This document shows positions 1 through 7,894 of a stretch of 18,233 bases of DNA, piece by piece. This DNA comes from Limnohabitans sp. (GTDB lineage: Bacteria > Pseudomonadota > Gammaproteobacteria > Burkholderiales > Burkholderiaceae_C), in assembly GCA_030729445.1 (NCBI GenBank), contig JANQXJ010000121.1, forward strand, positions 1 through 18,233. Reading direction: 5' to 3'. Position 1 is the stretch's first letter. Each line of letters starts with the position of its first letter. The notes under the pieces were generated by a model. That model was not told where the DNA came from. It saw nothing but the letters and a program-made list of their open reading frames with translations, and ran no database searches. The position numbers and the translations under genes were made by a program.

Positions 1-1
1 C

Positions 2-1360
2 GATACACCCGAGCACATGGCCGCTTTGCAGGCGCATGGCATCGACACCATCGACCTGCTCATCGTCAACCTCTACCCGTTTGAAGCCACCGTGGCCAAG
101 CCCGGTTGCACGCTGGCCGACGCCATCGAGAACATCGACATCGGTGGCCCAGCCATGGTGCGCTCTGCCGCCAAGAACTGGAAAGACGTGGGTATCGTCA
201 CCGACGCCAGCCAATACGCGGACGTGATGGCTGAGTTGAGGGCCAATGGCAAACTGAGCGATAAGCTCCGCTTTGCTTTGTCCGTCGCTGCGTTCAACCG
301 CATCAGCCAATACGACGGCGCGATCAGCAACTACCTCTCCAGCGTGAACTTTGAAGCCGAGAAGCTCAGCGAAAACTACGTGCCCGAGCGCGCCCAGTTC
401 AGCGGCCAATTCAACGAGCAATACGTGAAGGTGCAAGACCTGCGCTACGGTGAAAACAGCCACCAACAAGCCGCTTGGTACCGCGACTTAGCACCCGCTG
501 CAGGCTCGCTGGCCACTGGAGTGCAGTTGCAAGGCAAAGAACTCAGCTACAACAACATCGCCGACGCCGATGCGGCGTGGGAATGTGTGAAGAGCTTCGA
601 GGCCACCGCCTGCGTCATCGTCAAACACGCCAACCCCTGTGGCGTGGCCGTGGGCACCAGCGCACTCGAGGCCTACAGCAAAGCCTTCCAAACCGACCCC
701 ACCAGCGCGTTTGGCGGCATCATCGCTTTCAACCGCCCTGTGGACAAAGCCGCTGCCGAGGCCGTGAGCAAGCAGTTTGTCGAAGTGCTCATGGCCCCCG
801 ACTTCAGCGCCGAAGCGCTCGAAGTGTTCAAGAGCAAAGTAAACGTGCGCTTGATGAAAATCGCACTGCCTGCCAACTACGGCGACGTGCGCAACGCGCT
901 CGAAACCAAACGCGTGGGCTCAGGCCTGTTGCTGCAAAGCGCGGATAACCACGAGCTGGCGCTGGCCGATATGAAGATAGTCACCGTCAAGCAACCCACC
1001 CCTGAAGAATTGCACGATTTGTTGTTCGCTTGGAAAGTGGCCAAGTTCGTCAAATCCAACGCCATTGTGTTCTGCAAAAATGGCATGACCATGGGCGTGG
1101 GCGCAGGCCAAATGAGCCGCCTCGATTCCGCCCGCATTGCCAGTATCAAGGCAGAAGCTGCCACGCTCAGCCTGCAGGGCACCGTGGTGGCGAGTGACGC
1201 CTTCTTCCCCTTCCGTGACGGCCTCGACGTGGTGGTGGATGCGGGCGCCACCTGCGTGGCCCAGCCCGGTGGCTCCATGCGCGACCAAGAAGTCATCGAT
1301 GCGGCCAACGAGCATGGCGTGGCGATGGTGTTCACGGGTGTGCGGCACTTCCGCCATTGA
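2..1360 (+). CDS. purH: Bifunctional AICAR transformylase / IMP cyclohydrolase, 5'-truncated by window edge
   Basis: Carries out the last two steps of de novo IMP synthesis in the cytoplasm: formyl transfer from 10-formyl-THF to AICAR, then cyclisation of FAICAR to IMP. The reading frame is open from the first base, and 452 residues are visible. Family members are about 520-530 residues, so roughly 70-80 N-terminal residues lie outside the window. The end of the IMP cyclohydrolase domain is seen in IDLLIVNLYPFE and NIDIGGPAMVRSAAKN. The transformylase domain follows, with DLRYGENSHQ (visible residues 146-155) and the catalytic Lys-His in VKHANPCG (207-214). The C-terminus MVFTGVRHFRH is the normal PurH ending, so the gene is intact at the 3' side. 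The helicase gene follows closely. Identification is secure. Confidence 0.97.
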   Translation, partial: DTPEHMAALQAHGIDTIDLLIVNLYPFEATVAKPGCTLADAIENIDIGGPAMVRSAAKNWKDVGIVTDASQYADVMAELRANGKLSDKLRFALSVAAFNRISQYDGAISNYLSSVNFEAEKLSENYVPERAQFSGQFNEQYVKVQDLRYGENSHQQAAWYRDLAPAAGSLATGVQLQGKELSYNNIADADAAWECVKSFEATACVIVKHANPCGVAVGTSALEAYSKAFQTDPTSAFGGIIAFNRPVDKAAAEAVSKQFVEVLMAPDFSAEALEVFKSKVNVRLMKIALPANYGDVRNALETKRVGSGLLLQSADNHELALADMKIVTVKQPTPEELHDLLFAWKVAKFVKSNAIVFCKNGMTMGVGAGQMSRLDSARIASIKAEAATLSLQGTVVASDAFFPFRDGLDVVVDAGATCVAQPGGSMRDQEVIDAANEHGVAMVFTGVRHFRH

Positions 1361-1383
1361 TTCGCGCCACTGATCGGACTGTT

Positions 1384-2619
1384 TTGAACTTTGACCCACT
1401 CGGCCTGACCCCCGCGCTCTTGCGTGCTGTGGGTGACATGGGCTTGTACGCCCCCACCCCCATCCAAGCCGAGGCGATTCCAGCCGCCTTGAAATTGACC
1501 GATGTGTGGGCCACTGCGCCGACCGGTTCGGGCAAGACACTGGCTTTTGCCTTGCCGCTGTTGCAGCACCTGCTGGCCGCGCCCCGCCAAACCAATTTTC
1601 GCCGTCCCGTGCGCATACTGGTGCTGGTGCCCACGCGCGAGCTGGCGGTGCAAGTGGGCGATGTGCTGGCCAACTTGGCCTACAAGCTGCCGCAGTCGCT
1701 CAAAGTGAACACGGCCTTTGGCGGCGTCTCGGTCAATCCACAAATGATGGCGCTGCGCGGCGGGGCCGACATCGTGGTGGCCACACCCGGCCGCTTGCTC
1801 GATTTGATCGACCAGAACGCCGTGCGCCTGGCCGATGTGCAGCACTTGGTGCTGGACGAAGCCGATCGCCTGCTCGACTTGGGCTTTGCCGACGAGTTGC
1901 AGCGCGTGCTTGCGCTGCTGCCTGCCAAGCGCCAAACGCTGCTGTTTTCGGCCACGTTTGCGCCCGAGGTGGAAGCGCTGGCAGCCAAGTTGCTGCGTGA
2001 TCCGGTGCGCATCACGGTAGAGGCTTTTGAAGGGCACAAGCCCGACATCACGCAACGCGCCATCGCCGTCGACGAGAAAAGCCGCACCGCTTTGCTGCGC
2101 CACTTGATCACCGAAAACAGGTGGAAGCAGGTGCTGGTGTTTGTGGCCACACGTTACGCGTGTGAGCATGTGGCGAACAAACTCTACAAAGCGGGTGTCT
2201 TTGCCACACCTTTTCATGGCGAGATGAGCCAAGGCGCACGCCAAGAAGTGCTCAGCGAATTCAAAGCTGGACGCTGGGACGTGGTGGTCACCACCGACCT
2301 GGCCTCACGCGGCATCGACATCGCCATGCTGCCCGTGGTGGTCAACTACGACCTGCCGCGCTCTGCCACCGACTACACCCACCGCATTGGCCGCACCGGC
2401 AGGGCAGGGGCGCATGGTGACGCGGTGAGCTTTGTGACTGCCGCAGCGCTGGCGCACTGGCAGCTGATCCAGAAACGCGAAAGCCTGGAACTCGCTTTAG
2501 AGCAAATCCCCGGCTTTGAGCAAACCGAAACCCCGCCACCGCCATCGCCCGGCAATGGCGGCATCAAGGGTTCACGGCCAAGCAAGAAAGACAAGTTGCG
2601 GGCGGCGGGATTGCGCTGA
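1384..2619 (+). CDS. DEAD-box ATP-dependent RNA helicase (RhlE-like)
   Basis: ATP-dependent RNA unwinding, probably in ribosome assembly or RNA turnover; the exact role cannot be read from sequence. From the TTG at 1384 the protein has 411 residues. The motifs, in order, are: Q-motif PTPIQ (25-29), Walker A APTGSGKT (45-52), PTREL (83-87), TPGR (134-137), DEAD (158-161), SAT (189-191), and HRIGRTGR (333-340). The tail is short, basic and low-complexity (proline run, then SKKDKLRAAGLR), unlike the long tails of some RhlE proteins. The frame also allows a TTG at 1357 overlapping the purH stop. I prefer 1384 because NFDPLGL then sits right after the initiator, as in family members starting MxFxxLGL. 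No strong ribosome site precedes either TTG. It lies close behind purH and may be cotranscribed. Confidence 0.93.
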   Translation: MNFDPLGLTPALLRAVGDMGLYAPTPIQAEAIPAALKLTDVWATAPTGSGKTLAFALPLLQHLLAAPRQTNFRRPVRILVLVPTRELAVQVGDVLANLAYKLPQSLKVNTAFGGVSVNPQMMALRGGADIVVATPGRLLDLIDQNAVRLADVQHLVLDEADRLLDLGFADELQRVLALLPAKRQTLLFSATFAPEVEALAAKLLRDPVRITVEAFEGHKPDITQRAIAVDEKSRTALLRHLITENRWKQVLVFVATRYACEHVANKLYKAGVFATPFHGEMSQGARQEVLSEFKAGRWDVVVTTDLASRGIDIAMLPVVVNYDLPRSATDYTHRIGRTGRAGAHGDAVSFVTAAALAHWQLIQKRESLELALEQIPGFEQTETPPPPSPGNGGIKGSRPSKKDKLRAAGLR

Positions 2620-2670
2620 TGCTGCTTGATGCTGACTTTGACGACTTGAGAACCTGTTCGGCAGTCGGCT

Positions 2671-3576
2671 TTATTGACCAAGCTTCATGGATTTGCTGCT
2701 TTGGACAAACATGTCATACAGCTCTAGCGCAGCAGGCGTCAAGCTGACCGAGCGTCGTTTGATCAGGCCCATTTTTCTTTTCACGACGGGCTCTAGCAAG
2801 GGAATACTGACCAGCAACGGATGCCCCTTTTTGGGCATGGCCATGGCGGGTAATGCAGCCACACCCAAACCTGCTTCAACAAGACCAATCATCGTTGTTC
2901 CATGTTGAGTCTCGAACATGCTTTGAGGCTGGTTGACCAATCCGGCCAAGGCTTGATCCAGCAAAACACGATTTCCTGATACTTTGCTCACGGAGATGTA
3001 GTCGTATTTGGACAAGTCACTCCATCGCACCGATTTGTGTTGGGCCAATGGGTGGTTTTTATGGCATGCAGCAACAAAGTGCTCTTCCAAAATAGGCGTG
3101 AATTCGATGTCGTTTTCCTGCGAGCCCGTGAAGTTCAAACCAAAATCAGCTTCGCCATTTTGAACAGCCATCAAGACTTGGTTTGAACTGTCGTCGATGA
3201 TTCGTACCCTCGTTTTGGGATAGCGTTGATGAAAAATTTTGACGACGCTCGAGACGAAATAATTGACTGCTGAGGGCACGCTGGCGATGGTCACTTCCCC
3301 CATTCGACTGGCGGCCACTCCTCTGATATTGAGCAATGTGGCGTCTAAAGCATCGAGGATGTGCCGCACTTGCTTGTCAAATTCTCTGCCCACACTGGTC
3401 AGGTTGACCTTTCGGGTCGTGCGCTCTAACAACTGAGTGCCCAAAGCGTTTTCCAACTTCTCAATTCGGCGACTGAAAGCTGGTTGCGAGATGTGGATGG
3501 ATTCTGCCGCTTTGCGAAAGTTGCCGAGTTCGGCAACGGCGCGAAAGGCGATCAAGTCGTTGATGTCGAAGTTCAT
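2671..3576 (-). CDS. LysR-type transcriptional regulator of the adjacent transport/catabolic cluster
   Basis: A 301-residue DNA-binding regulator, the usual LysR length. The N-terminal winged helix-turn-helix spans about residues 3-62 and shows FRAVAELGNFRKAAE and ISQPAFSRRIEKLE. The effector-binding domain follows from about residue 90. It is divergent from the TTT/CoA cluster, with a 161-base intergenic region that carries a perfect T-N11-A inverted repeat. It therefore probably activates that cluster in response to the imported acid or a pathway intermediate and represses itself; this is inference from the classic LysR arrangement. Its base composition is unlike its neighbours: five sampled 60-base rows (3001, 3061, 3181, 3241, 3301) hold 146 G/C in 300 (49%), against 65% in sampled rows of the helicase and permease genes. 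It converges with the helicase gene across a 51-base gap where I see no clear terminator. Confidence 0.93.
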   Translation of the reverse strand: MNFDINDLIAFRAVAELGNFRKAAESIHISQPAFSRRIEKLENALGTQLLERTTRKVNLTSVGREFDKQVRHILDALDATLLNIRGVAASRMGEVTIASVPSAVNYFVSSVVKIFHQRYPKTRVRIIDDSSNQVLMAVQNGEADFGLNFTGSQENDIEFTPILEEHFVAACHKNHPLAQHKSVRWSDLSKYDYISVSKVSGNRVLLDQALAGLVNQPQSMFETQHGTTMIGLVEAGLGVAALPAMAMPKKGHPLLVSIPLLEPVVKRKMGLIKRRSVSLTPAALELYDMFVQSSKSMKLGQ

Positions 3577-3592
3577 GCTGGTATTAACCCTG

Positions 3593-3621
3593 TCGATTGA
3601 TGCGTTTTATGAATCAATCGA
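3593..3621. promoter_or_regulatory. Perfect LysR-type operator (T-N11-A inverted repeat)
   Basis: The arm TCGATTGAT (3593-3601) and its exact reverse complement ATCAATCGA (3613-3621) are separated by 11 bases. The innermost bases give T-N11-A, the classic LysR recognition geometry. The site lies 17 bases upstream of the regulator's start codon and 117 bases upstream of the transporter gene's ATG. On the minus strand it overlaps a plausible promoter for the regulator (TTGCTT, 18-base spacer, CATAAA), which suits autorepression. Binding by the adjacent LysR protein is inferred. Confidence 0.75.
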
Positions 3622-3635
3622 TTCTAAATAAGCAA

Positions 3636-3664
3636 TTCACTTTATTGCAAGGGGGTCGGATGAT
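3636..3664 (+). promoter_or_regulatory. Possible activator-dependent promoter of the transport/catabolic operon
   Basis: A weak -35-like TTCACT (3636-3641) and a -10-like GATGAT (3659-3664) are 17 bases apart. They would start transcription near 3671. The centre of the T-N11-A repeat (3607) would then lie about 64 bases upstream, the usual place of a LysR recognition site relative to an activated promoter. Both hexamers are poor matches to consensus, as expected only if an activator is needed. This is a suggestion from spacing, not a firm call. Confidence 0.3.
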
Positions 3665-3726
3665 GCGTCAGCACGCTGCACCAGCAGGTGTTGGTATTTC
3701 ACATTTCAAAGACTTCACCCGTTCAC

Positions 3727-3731
3727 AGGAG
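3727..3731 (+). promoter_or_regulatory. Ribosome binding site deciding the binding-protein start
   Basis: AGGAG lies six bases before the ATG at 3738. It selects this ATG over in-frame upstream codons (open from TTG 3597), none of which has a comparable site and which would run through the LysR operator region. Confidence 0.8.
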
Positions 3732-3737
3732 ACAACC

Positions 3738-4847
3738 ATGAACCACACGTTTAGCCGCCGCCAGTTTGGACGCACCGCGCTTCAGTTGGCCGCTTTGACT
3801 TTGACGCTGTCCGGCACGCAACTCGCCCACGCGCAAAACGTGAGCTTTGCTGGAAAAACCATCGAATGGGTGATTCCGTTTGGCGTCGGTGGGGGCTCTG
3901 ATGTGTGGGCAAGATTCAATGCGCCTTTTTTGACCAAATACCTGCCGGGCAACCCCAATGTGGTGGTTAAAAACGTGCCTGGTGGCGGCTCGATCACGGG
4001 TGCCAACCAATTTGCTGCCAACGCTAAACCCGATGGACTCAGTGTGCTTGGCACGTCCGGTTCGACCCAGTTCCCCTATTTGCTGGGCGACAAGAGGGTG
4101 AAGTACAACTACAAAAACTGGGAGGTTTTGATGGCTTCGCCTACGGGCGGTGTGGCTTACATCAGCACCAAGCTGGGTGTGAATTCCTTGCAGGACCTGG
4201 GCAAGCTGAAGGGCGGCCAGCAATTGGTGTATGGCAACCAAGGCGCAACGTCGCTGGATCTGGTGCCCTTGCTGGGTTTCCGCATGTTGGGCCTGGAGGT
4301 GAAGCACGTGATGGGCATGAAGTCGCGCGGTGAAGGCCGTTTGGCCTTCGAGCGCGGCGAAGCCAACATCGACTACCAGACCAGCTCGGCCTACATCAAA
4401 AACTCTGTGCCTCTGGTGAAGGAAGGCAAGGCATTGCCGCTGTTCAGCTGGGGTGTGACTGACGACAAGGGCAACCTCATCCGCGACCCGGCCTTCCCCG
4501 ATCTGCCGCACATTGCTGAGGCCATCAAGATCGTGACCGGCGAGGCACCGGCTGGCGCTGAGTGGGAAGCCTTCAAGGCATTTTTGATCGCGGGTTTCCC
4601 AGCGCAGAAAATGATGCTTGTGCCCAAAGAAACGCCCAAAGCGATCGTTGAGGCGTATCGCAAGGCATTCCGGGACATGGCCAAGGACCCTGAATATAAG
4701 GCTGGAGTTGTCAAAACCCTGGGTGGCTACGAGCAGGTGACCGATGCCGCAGCCGAAGCGCTGATGCGCGAAGGCACCACCATCGCACCAGAAGCCCGGG
4801 AATTGGTGCGCAACTACCTGACTAAGTACTTCAGTACGAAATTCTGA
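3738..4847 (+). CDS. Tripartite tricarboxylate transporter (TctC/Bug-type) periplasmic substrate-binding protein
   Basis: Binds a carboxylate in the periplasm and delivers it to the TctA/TctB permease encoded next. The protein has 369 residues. The signal peptide looks Tat-type: SRRQFGR at residues 6-12, a hydrophobic stretch, and likely cleavage after AHA (30-32). The mature part begins with the family hallmarks IEWVIPFGVGGGSDVWAR and VVVKNVPGGGSITGAN. It is longer than the common 320-330-residue Bug proteins and the middle (TSGSTQFPYLLGDKRVKY) differs from the usual pattern, so it may belong to a separate TTT subclade. It is the first gene of the plus-strand run. A 120-base gap with a terminator-like hairpin separates it from the permease gene. 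The ligand cannot be told from sequence; the downstream enzymes suggest a C4/C5 dicarboxylate or derivative. Confidence 0.93.
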   Translation: MNHTFSRRQFGRTALQLAALTLTLSGTQLAHAQNVSFAGKTIEWVIPFGVGGGSDVWARFNAPFLTKYLPGNPNVVVKNVPGGGSITGANQFAANAKPDGLSVLGTSGSTQFPYLLGDKRVKYNYKNWEVLMASPTGGVAYISTKLGVNSLQDLGKLKGGQQLVYGNQGATSLDLVPLLGFRMLGLEVKHVMGMKSRGEGRLAFERGEANIDYQTSSAYIKNSVPLVKEGKALPLFSWGVTDDKGNLIRDPAFPDLPHIAEAIKIVTGEAPAGAEWEAFKAFLIAGFPAQKMMLVPKETPKAIVEAYRKAFRDMAKDPEYKAGVVKTLGGYEQVTDAAAEALMREGTTIAPEARELVRNYLTKYFSTKF

Positions 4848-4874
4848 TTCGGCGCAGCGCCCTGTTAGACGCAT

Positions 4875-4913
4875 GGGGTGTCTTACGCTTTGCGTTTGAC
4901 ACCTCTATTTTTT
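4875..4913 (+). terminator. Rho-independent terminator/attenuator between binding-protein and permease genes
   Basis: GGGGTGTC (4875-4882) pairs with GACACCTC (4898-4905), one position being G-U. A small TT/TT internal bulge follows, then ACGC/GCGT around a TTT loop (4885-4895). The stem is followed by TATTTTTT (4906-4913). This is a complete intrinsic-terminator layout. Lying inside an apparent operon, it probably gives partial termination, leaving more binding-protein mRNA than permease mRNA. An alternative is full termination with a separate promoter before the permease gene. Confidence 0.7.
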
Positions 4914-4967
4914 GATTGTTCTCTTTGAATACAGCAGACGCATACTGTATTTTCGATTGGAAATCCT

Positions 4968-6983
4968 GTGTTAGAAACCATGCAGAGCGCCTTTCTGGGG
5001 CTCATGAACCTTCATCACCTTGGCTTCATGCTGCTGGGGGTCGTGGTGGGTCTGGCCGTGGGGATCATGCCCGGACTGGGCGGCATTGCAGGTATGTCCT
5101 TGCTCATGCCCTTCGTCTATGGCATGGACCCGGTAGCAGCGATCGCCTTGCTCATCGGCATGGTCGCGGTCATCCCTACAGGTGACACCTTCACTTCGGT
5201 GCTGATGGGCATACCCGGCTCCAGCGCCAGTCAGGCCACCGTGCTGGACGGCTATCCACTGGCCAAGAAGGGGCAGGCAGCGCGGGCTTTGAGTGCGGCC
5301 TTCTCGGCGTCTCTCATGGGTGGTGTGTTTGGTGCGGTGATGCTGACGGGGTTCGTGGTGGTGGCCAGGCCACTTATCTTGCTGTTCTCGACCGCCGAAC
5401 TTTTCATGTTCGCGATACTCGGCCTGTCGGTGGTCGGTGTACTCGCTGGTGCCAGCATCGTGCGCGGCGTGGCCGCTTGCGGGCTGGGCATCATGTTTGG
5501 CGCCATTGGTGCGGCACCTGCCACGGGTGAAAGCCGGTTCGACCTGGGCATAGACTACTTGCAAGACGGCATCCCCTTGACCATCATCGGGCTGGGCCTG
5601 TTCGCCATCCCTGAATTGGCCGACTTGATTCGACGTCAAGGCGCCATTGCTTCGGGCTCGACTTTGGGCTCGGGTTGGCTGCAAGGGGTCAAAGACACCT
5701 TCCGCCACTGGTTCCTTGTGCTGCGCTGCGCTGCGATGGGCACGGTCATCGGCGCCATCCCTGGTCTGGGTGGCGGGGTGGTGGATTGGATTGCTTACGG
5801 TCACGTGGTGCAATCCACCAAAGGTGAAACGAACTTTGGTAAGGGCGATATACGAGGTGTGATTGCACCCGAGTCCGCCAACAACGCGCTTCAGGGCGGC
5901 GCCTTGATGCCCACCCTGCTGTTCGGCATTCCAGGCTCTGGCTCCATGGCCGTTTTCCTGGGCGGTATGGTGCTGTTGGGCATGCAGCCTGGTCCCAGCA
6001 TGGTGACCACCGACCTGGGGCTGACCTACACCATTGCCTGGACGCTGGCTCTTGCCAGTGTGATTGGTGCCTTCATCTGTTTCCTGCTGGCGGCGCCCAT
6101 CTCTCGCCTGACCTTTGTGCCGTTCAATTTGATCGCGCCGGCCATGATCATGCTGATCTGTTTCGCCGCTTTTCAGGCGCGGCGCGACATGACCGATCTG
6201 CTGCTGTTGTTCGGCTTGGGTATCTTGGGCATTTTTCTGCGACGGTTTGGCTGGCCGCGTCCGGCCTTCCTGATTGGATTTGTGCTCTCGGGTCAGGTTG
6301 AATCTTATTTGTACCAAGCCGTGCAGTTCAATGGTTGGGGCTTCGTCACGCGCCCTGGCGTTCTCATCATTGGCGCCTTGGCGATCGCTTCCCTGATGAT
6401 GGCGGTGCGCAGTCGGGTATCGGAGGACGGTTCGGTGGCTGTTGGGGCGCAAGCGGCCGAGCAAGCTGCTGCAGCACCCATTGGCGGCAACTCGCGCGCC
6501 GAGCGCATGCCGCAGATCGTCTTTTCTGTCCTCATGCTGATCGTCTTCGGCTATGGCGTGGCCAGCAGCTATCCCTTGTCGTTCCTGGGCTCGGTGTTTC
6601 CCTTGGCCACCTCGGCACTGATGCTCATGTTCACGGTGATCATTGTGTGGAAGCAATTGCGTGCAGCGCCCGGGCACTCCACGCACTATGACCAAGAGGT
6701 CGCCGCCAAGATCAAAGGCGAACACGACGGCAAGAGCGTCTGGCCTTCGGTCATGTGGTTCGCCTTCCTGTTTGGATTGACCACTTTGGTGGGCTTCATC
6801 CTTTCATTGGCGGTGTTCATCATCACCTTTCTGGTGGCACGGACCTCGCTGGGTTGGCCGCGAAGCCTTTTGTATGCCGCCGTGTGCATTGCTTTCATGA
6901 GCACCGTCGGACACTTCATGACGTTGGATTTCCCGTCGGGTTTGTTGCAACGCATGGTCGAACTGCCATGGCCTTTAAAGTGA
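4968..6983 (+). CDS. TctA-TctB fusion: TTT family inner-membrane permease
   Basis: Membrane component of a tripartite tricarboxylate transporter, expected to use the ion gradient for secondary uptake. The protein has 671 residues against about 500 for normal TctA. Residues 1 to about 480 are TctA, with repeated glycine/proline motifs GIMPGLGG (32-39) and GAIPGLGG (262-269), plus GIPGSSASQATV, the conserved APESANNA (300-307) and FGIPGSGS (319-326). A polar alanine-rich linker follows (about 481-512). Residues 513-671 are TctB-like, with about four hydrophobic segments and LGSVFPLATS (540-549), so both membrane subunits are fused. The GTG at 4968 is chosen because GGAAA precedes it; ATG 4980 is the alternative. 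The hydratase gene follows after a short gap. The TctB assignment rests on topology and position more than identity. Confidence 0.9.
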   Translation: MLETMQSAFLGLMNLHHLGFMLLGVVVGLAVGIMPGLGGIAGMSLLMPFVYGMDPVAAIALLIGMVAVIPTGDTFTSVLMGIPGSSASQATVLDGYPLAKKGQAARALSAAFSASLMGGVFGAVMLTGFVVVARPLILLFSTAELFMFAILGLSVVGVLAGASIVRGVAACGLGIMFGAIGAAPATGESRFDLGIDYLQDGIPLTIIGLGLFAIPELADLIRRQGAIASGSTLGSGWLQGVKDTFRHWFLVLRCAAMGTVIGAIPGLGGGVVDWIAYGHVVQSTKGETNFGKGDIRGVIAPESANNALQGGALMPTLLFGIPGSGSMAVFLGGMVLLGMQPGPSMVTTDLGLTYTIAWTLALASVIGAFICFLLAAPISRLTFVPFNLIAPAMIMLICFAAFQARRDMTDLLLLFGLGILGIFLRRFGWPRPAFLIGFVLSGQVESYLYQAVQFNGWGFVTRPGVLIIGALAIASLMMAVRSRVSEDGSVAVGAQAAEQAAAAPIGGNSRAERMPQIVFSVLMLIVFGYGVASSYPLSFLGSVFPLATSALMLMFTVIIVWKQLRAAPGHSTHYDQEVAAKIKGEHDGKSVWPSVMWFAFLFGLTTLVGFILSLAVFIITFLVARTSLGWPRSLLYAAVCIAFMSTVGHFMTLDFPSGLLQRMVELPWPLK

Positions 6984-7021
6984 AGACTCTTTGACCTCCG
7001 CATGTGATTTTGGATTTGAAT

Positions 7022-7882
7022 ATGAGCGATACACCCACCCCTTTGTCTGATTGGATTGGCCGCCAAGAAGTGGCCCACGACCACATCGCAGCGACCCCCG
7101 TCAAGGCCTTGAATGCCACCTTGGATCACGCCGCGATGGACGTGGTTGATGGCAGTGCCTTGCCGCCACTGTGGCACTGGTTGTACTTCCTGCCGCTGCA
7201 CCGCCAAAGCGACATCGGGGCAGATGGCCACGCCAAGCGCGGTGGCTTCTTGCCCCCCGTGGCTTTGCCACGCCGCATGTGGGCGGGCAGCCAGTTTGAG
7301 TTTCGTTCGCCGGTGCGGGTGGGCGATTCGGTGGAGCGCACATCGACCATCGCCAACGTCACCGAAAAAGAAGGCCGCACCGGCAAGCTGGTGTTTGTGA
7401 AGGTGCGCCATGAGTTGCGATGCAACGGCGCAGCCGATCCGGCCATCGTGGAATTTCACGACATCGTCTACCGCGAGGCCAAGCAGCCCAGTGATGTGGA
7501 GCCGCCCCCGCTGCCATCTCCACAAGATGCGGCTTGGCAACGCGAGATCGTGCCCGACGACGTGCTGCTGTTTCGCTACAGCGCGCTGACCTTCAACGGT
7601 CACCGCATTCACTACGACCGCAAGTACGTGACCGAGGTGGAAGGGTATCCCGGCCTGATCGTGCACGGCCCACTGATTGCCACGCTGTTGATGGACCTGG
7701 TTCGCCGGCAAATGCCCGGTGCTGAGGTGGCCAGTTTCAGTTTCAAGGCGGTGCGCCCGACCTTCGATTTGCATGCATTCAAAGTCAACGGCGCTCCACA
7801 AGCCGATGGCAAGACCGTACGGCTTTGGGCTCAGGACCACGACGGTTGGCTGACCATGGACGCGGTTGCAACGGTTCGTTGA
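7022..7882 (+). CDS. HTD2/FAS1-like dehydratase; probable itaconyl-/mesaconyl-C4-CoA-type hydratase
   Basis: A double-hotdog enoyl-CoA hydratase of 286 residues. The N-terminal half (about 8-150) looks like the FAS1-like dehydratase hotdog, with GGFLPPVALPRRMWAGS at 74-90. The C-terminal half has the HTD2/MaoC-type motif FNGHRIHYD (191-199) and EGYPGLIVHGPL (207-218). The Asp of the standard hydratase-2 signature is not evident; Thr190 sits near that place, as I recall for the HTD2-like branch that includes itaconyl-CoA and mesaconyl-C4-CoA hydratases. Next to a CoA transferase and a CitE-like lyase it most likely hydrates a branched enoyl-CoA to a citramalyl- or malyl-CoA. The ATG at 7022 with TTTGGA upstream is preferred; GTG 7004 is an in-frame alternative. 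It follows the permease gene by 38 bases and is in the same operon. Confidence 0.8.
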   Translation: MSDTPTPLSDWIGRQEVAHDHIAATPVKALNATLDHAAMDVVDGSALPPLWHWLYFLPLHRQSDIGADGHAKRGGFLPPVALPRRMWAGSQFEFRSPVRVGDSVERTSTIANVTEKEGRTGKLVFVKVRHELRCNGAADPAIVEFHDIVYREAKQPSDVEPPPLPSPQDAAWQREIVPDDVLLFRYSALTFNGHRIHYDRKYVTEVEGYPGLIVHGPLIATLLMDLVRRQMPGAEVASFSFKAVRPTFDLHAFKVNGAPQADGKTVRLWAQDHDGWLTMDAVATVR

Positions 7883-7894
7883 AAGGCCCATCCC

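Noticed and set aside
877..2244. 455-codon open frame antisense to purH and the helicase gene.
   Set aside because: Antisense shadow spanning two clear genes, with no recognisable protein features.
3632..3648. Second small inverted repeat GCAAT-N7-ATTGC downstream of the LysR palindrome, as an activation-binding site.
   Set aside because: Only five bases per arm, with different sequence and spacing from the main site; too weak to call.
3597..3737. In-frame upstream extension of the binding-protein gene (47 codons).
   Set aside because: It begins inside the LysR palindrome, lacks family sequence, and the ATG at 3738 has AGGAG and a signal peptide directly after it.
4971..6725. 584-codon open frame antisense to the TctA-TctB gene.
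   Set aside because: Shadow of a high-GC coding sequence; the translation is low-complexity (His, Gln, Arg, Gly rich) with no domain pattern.
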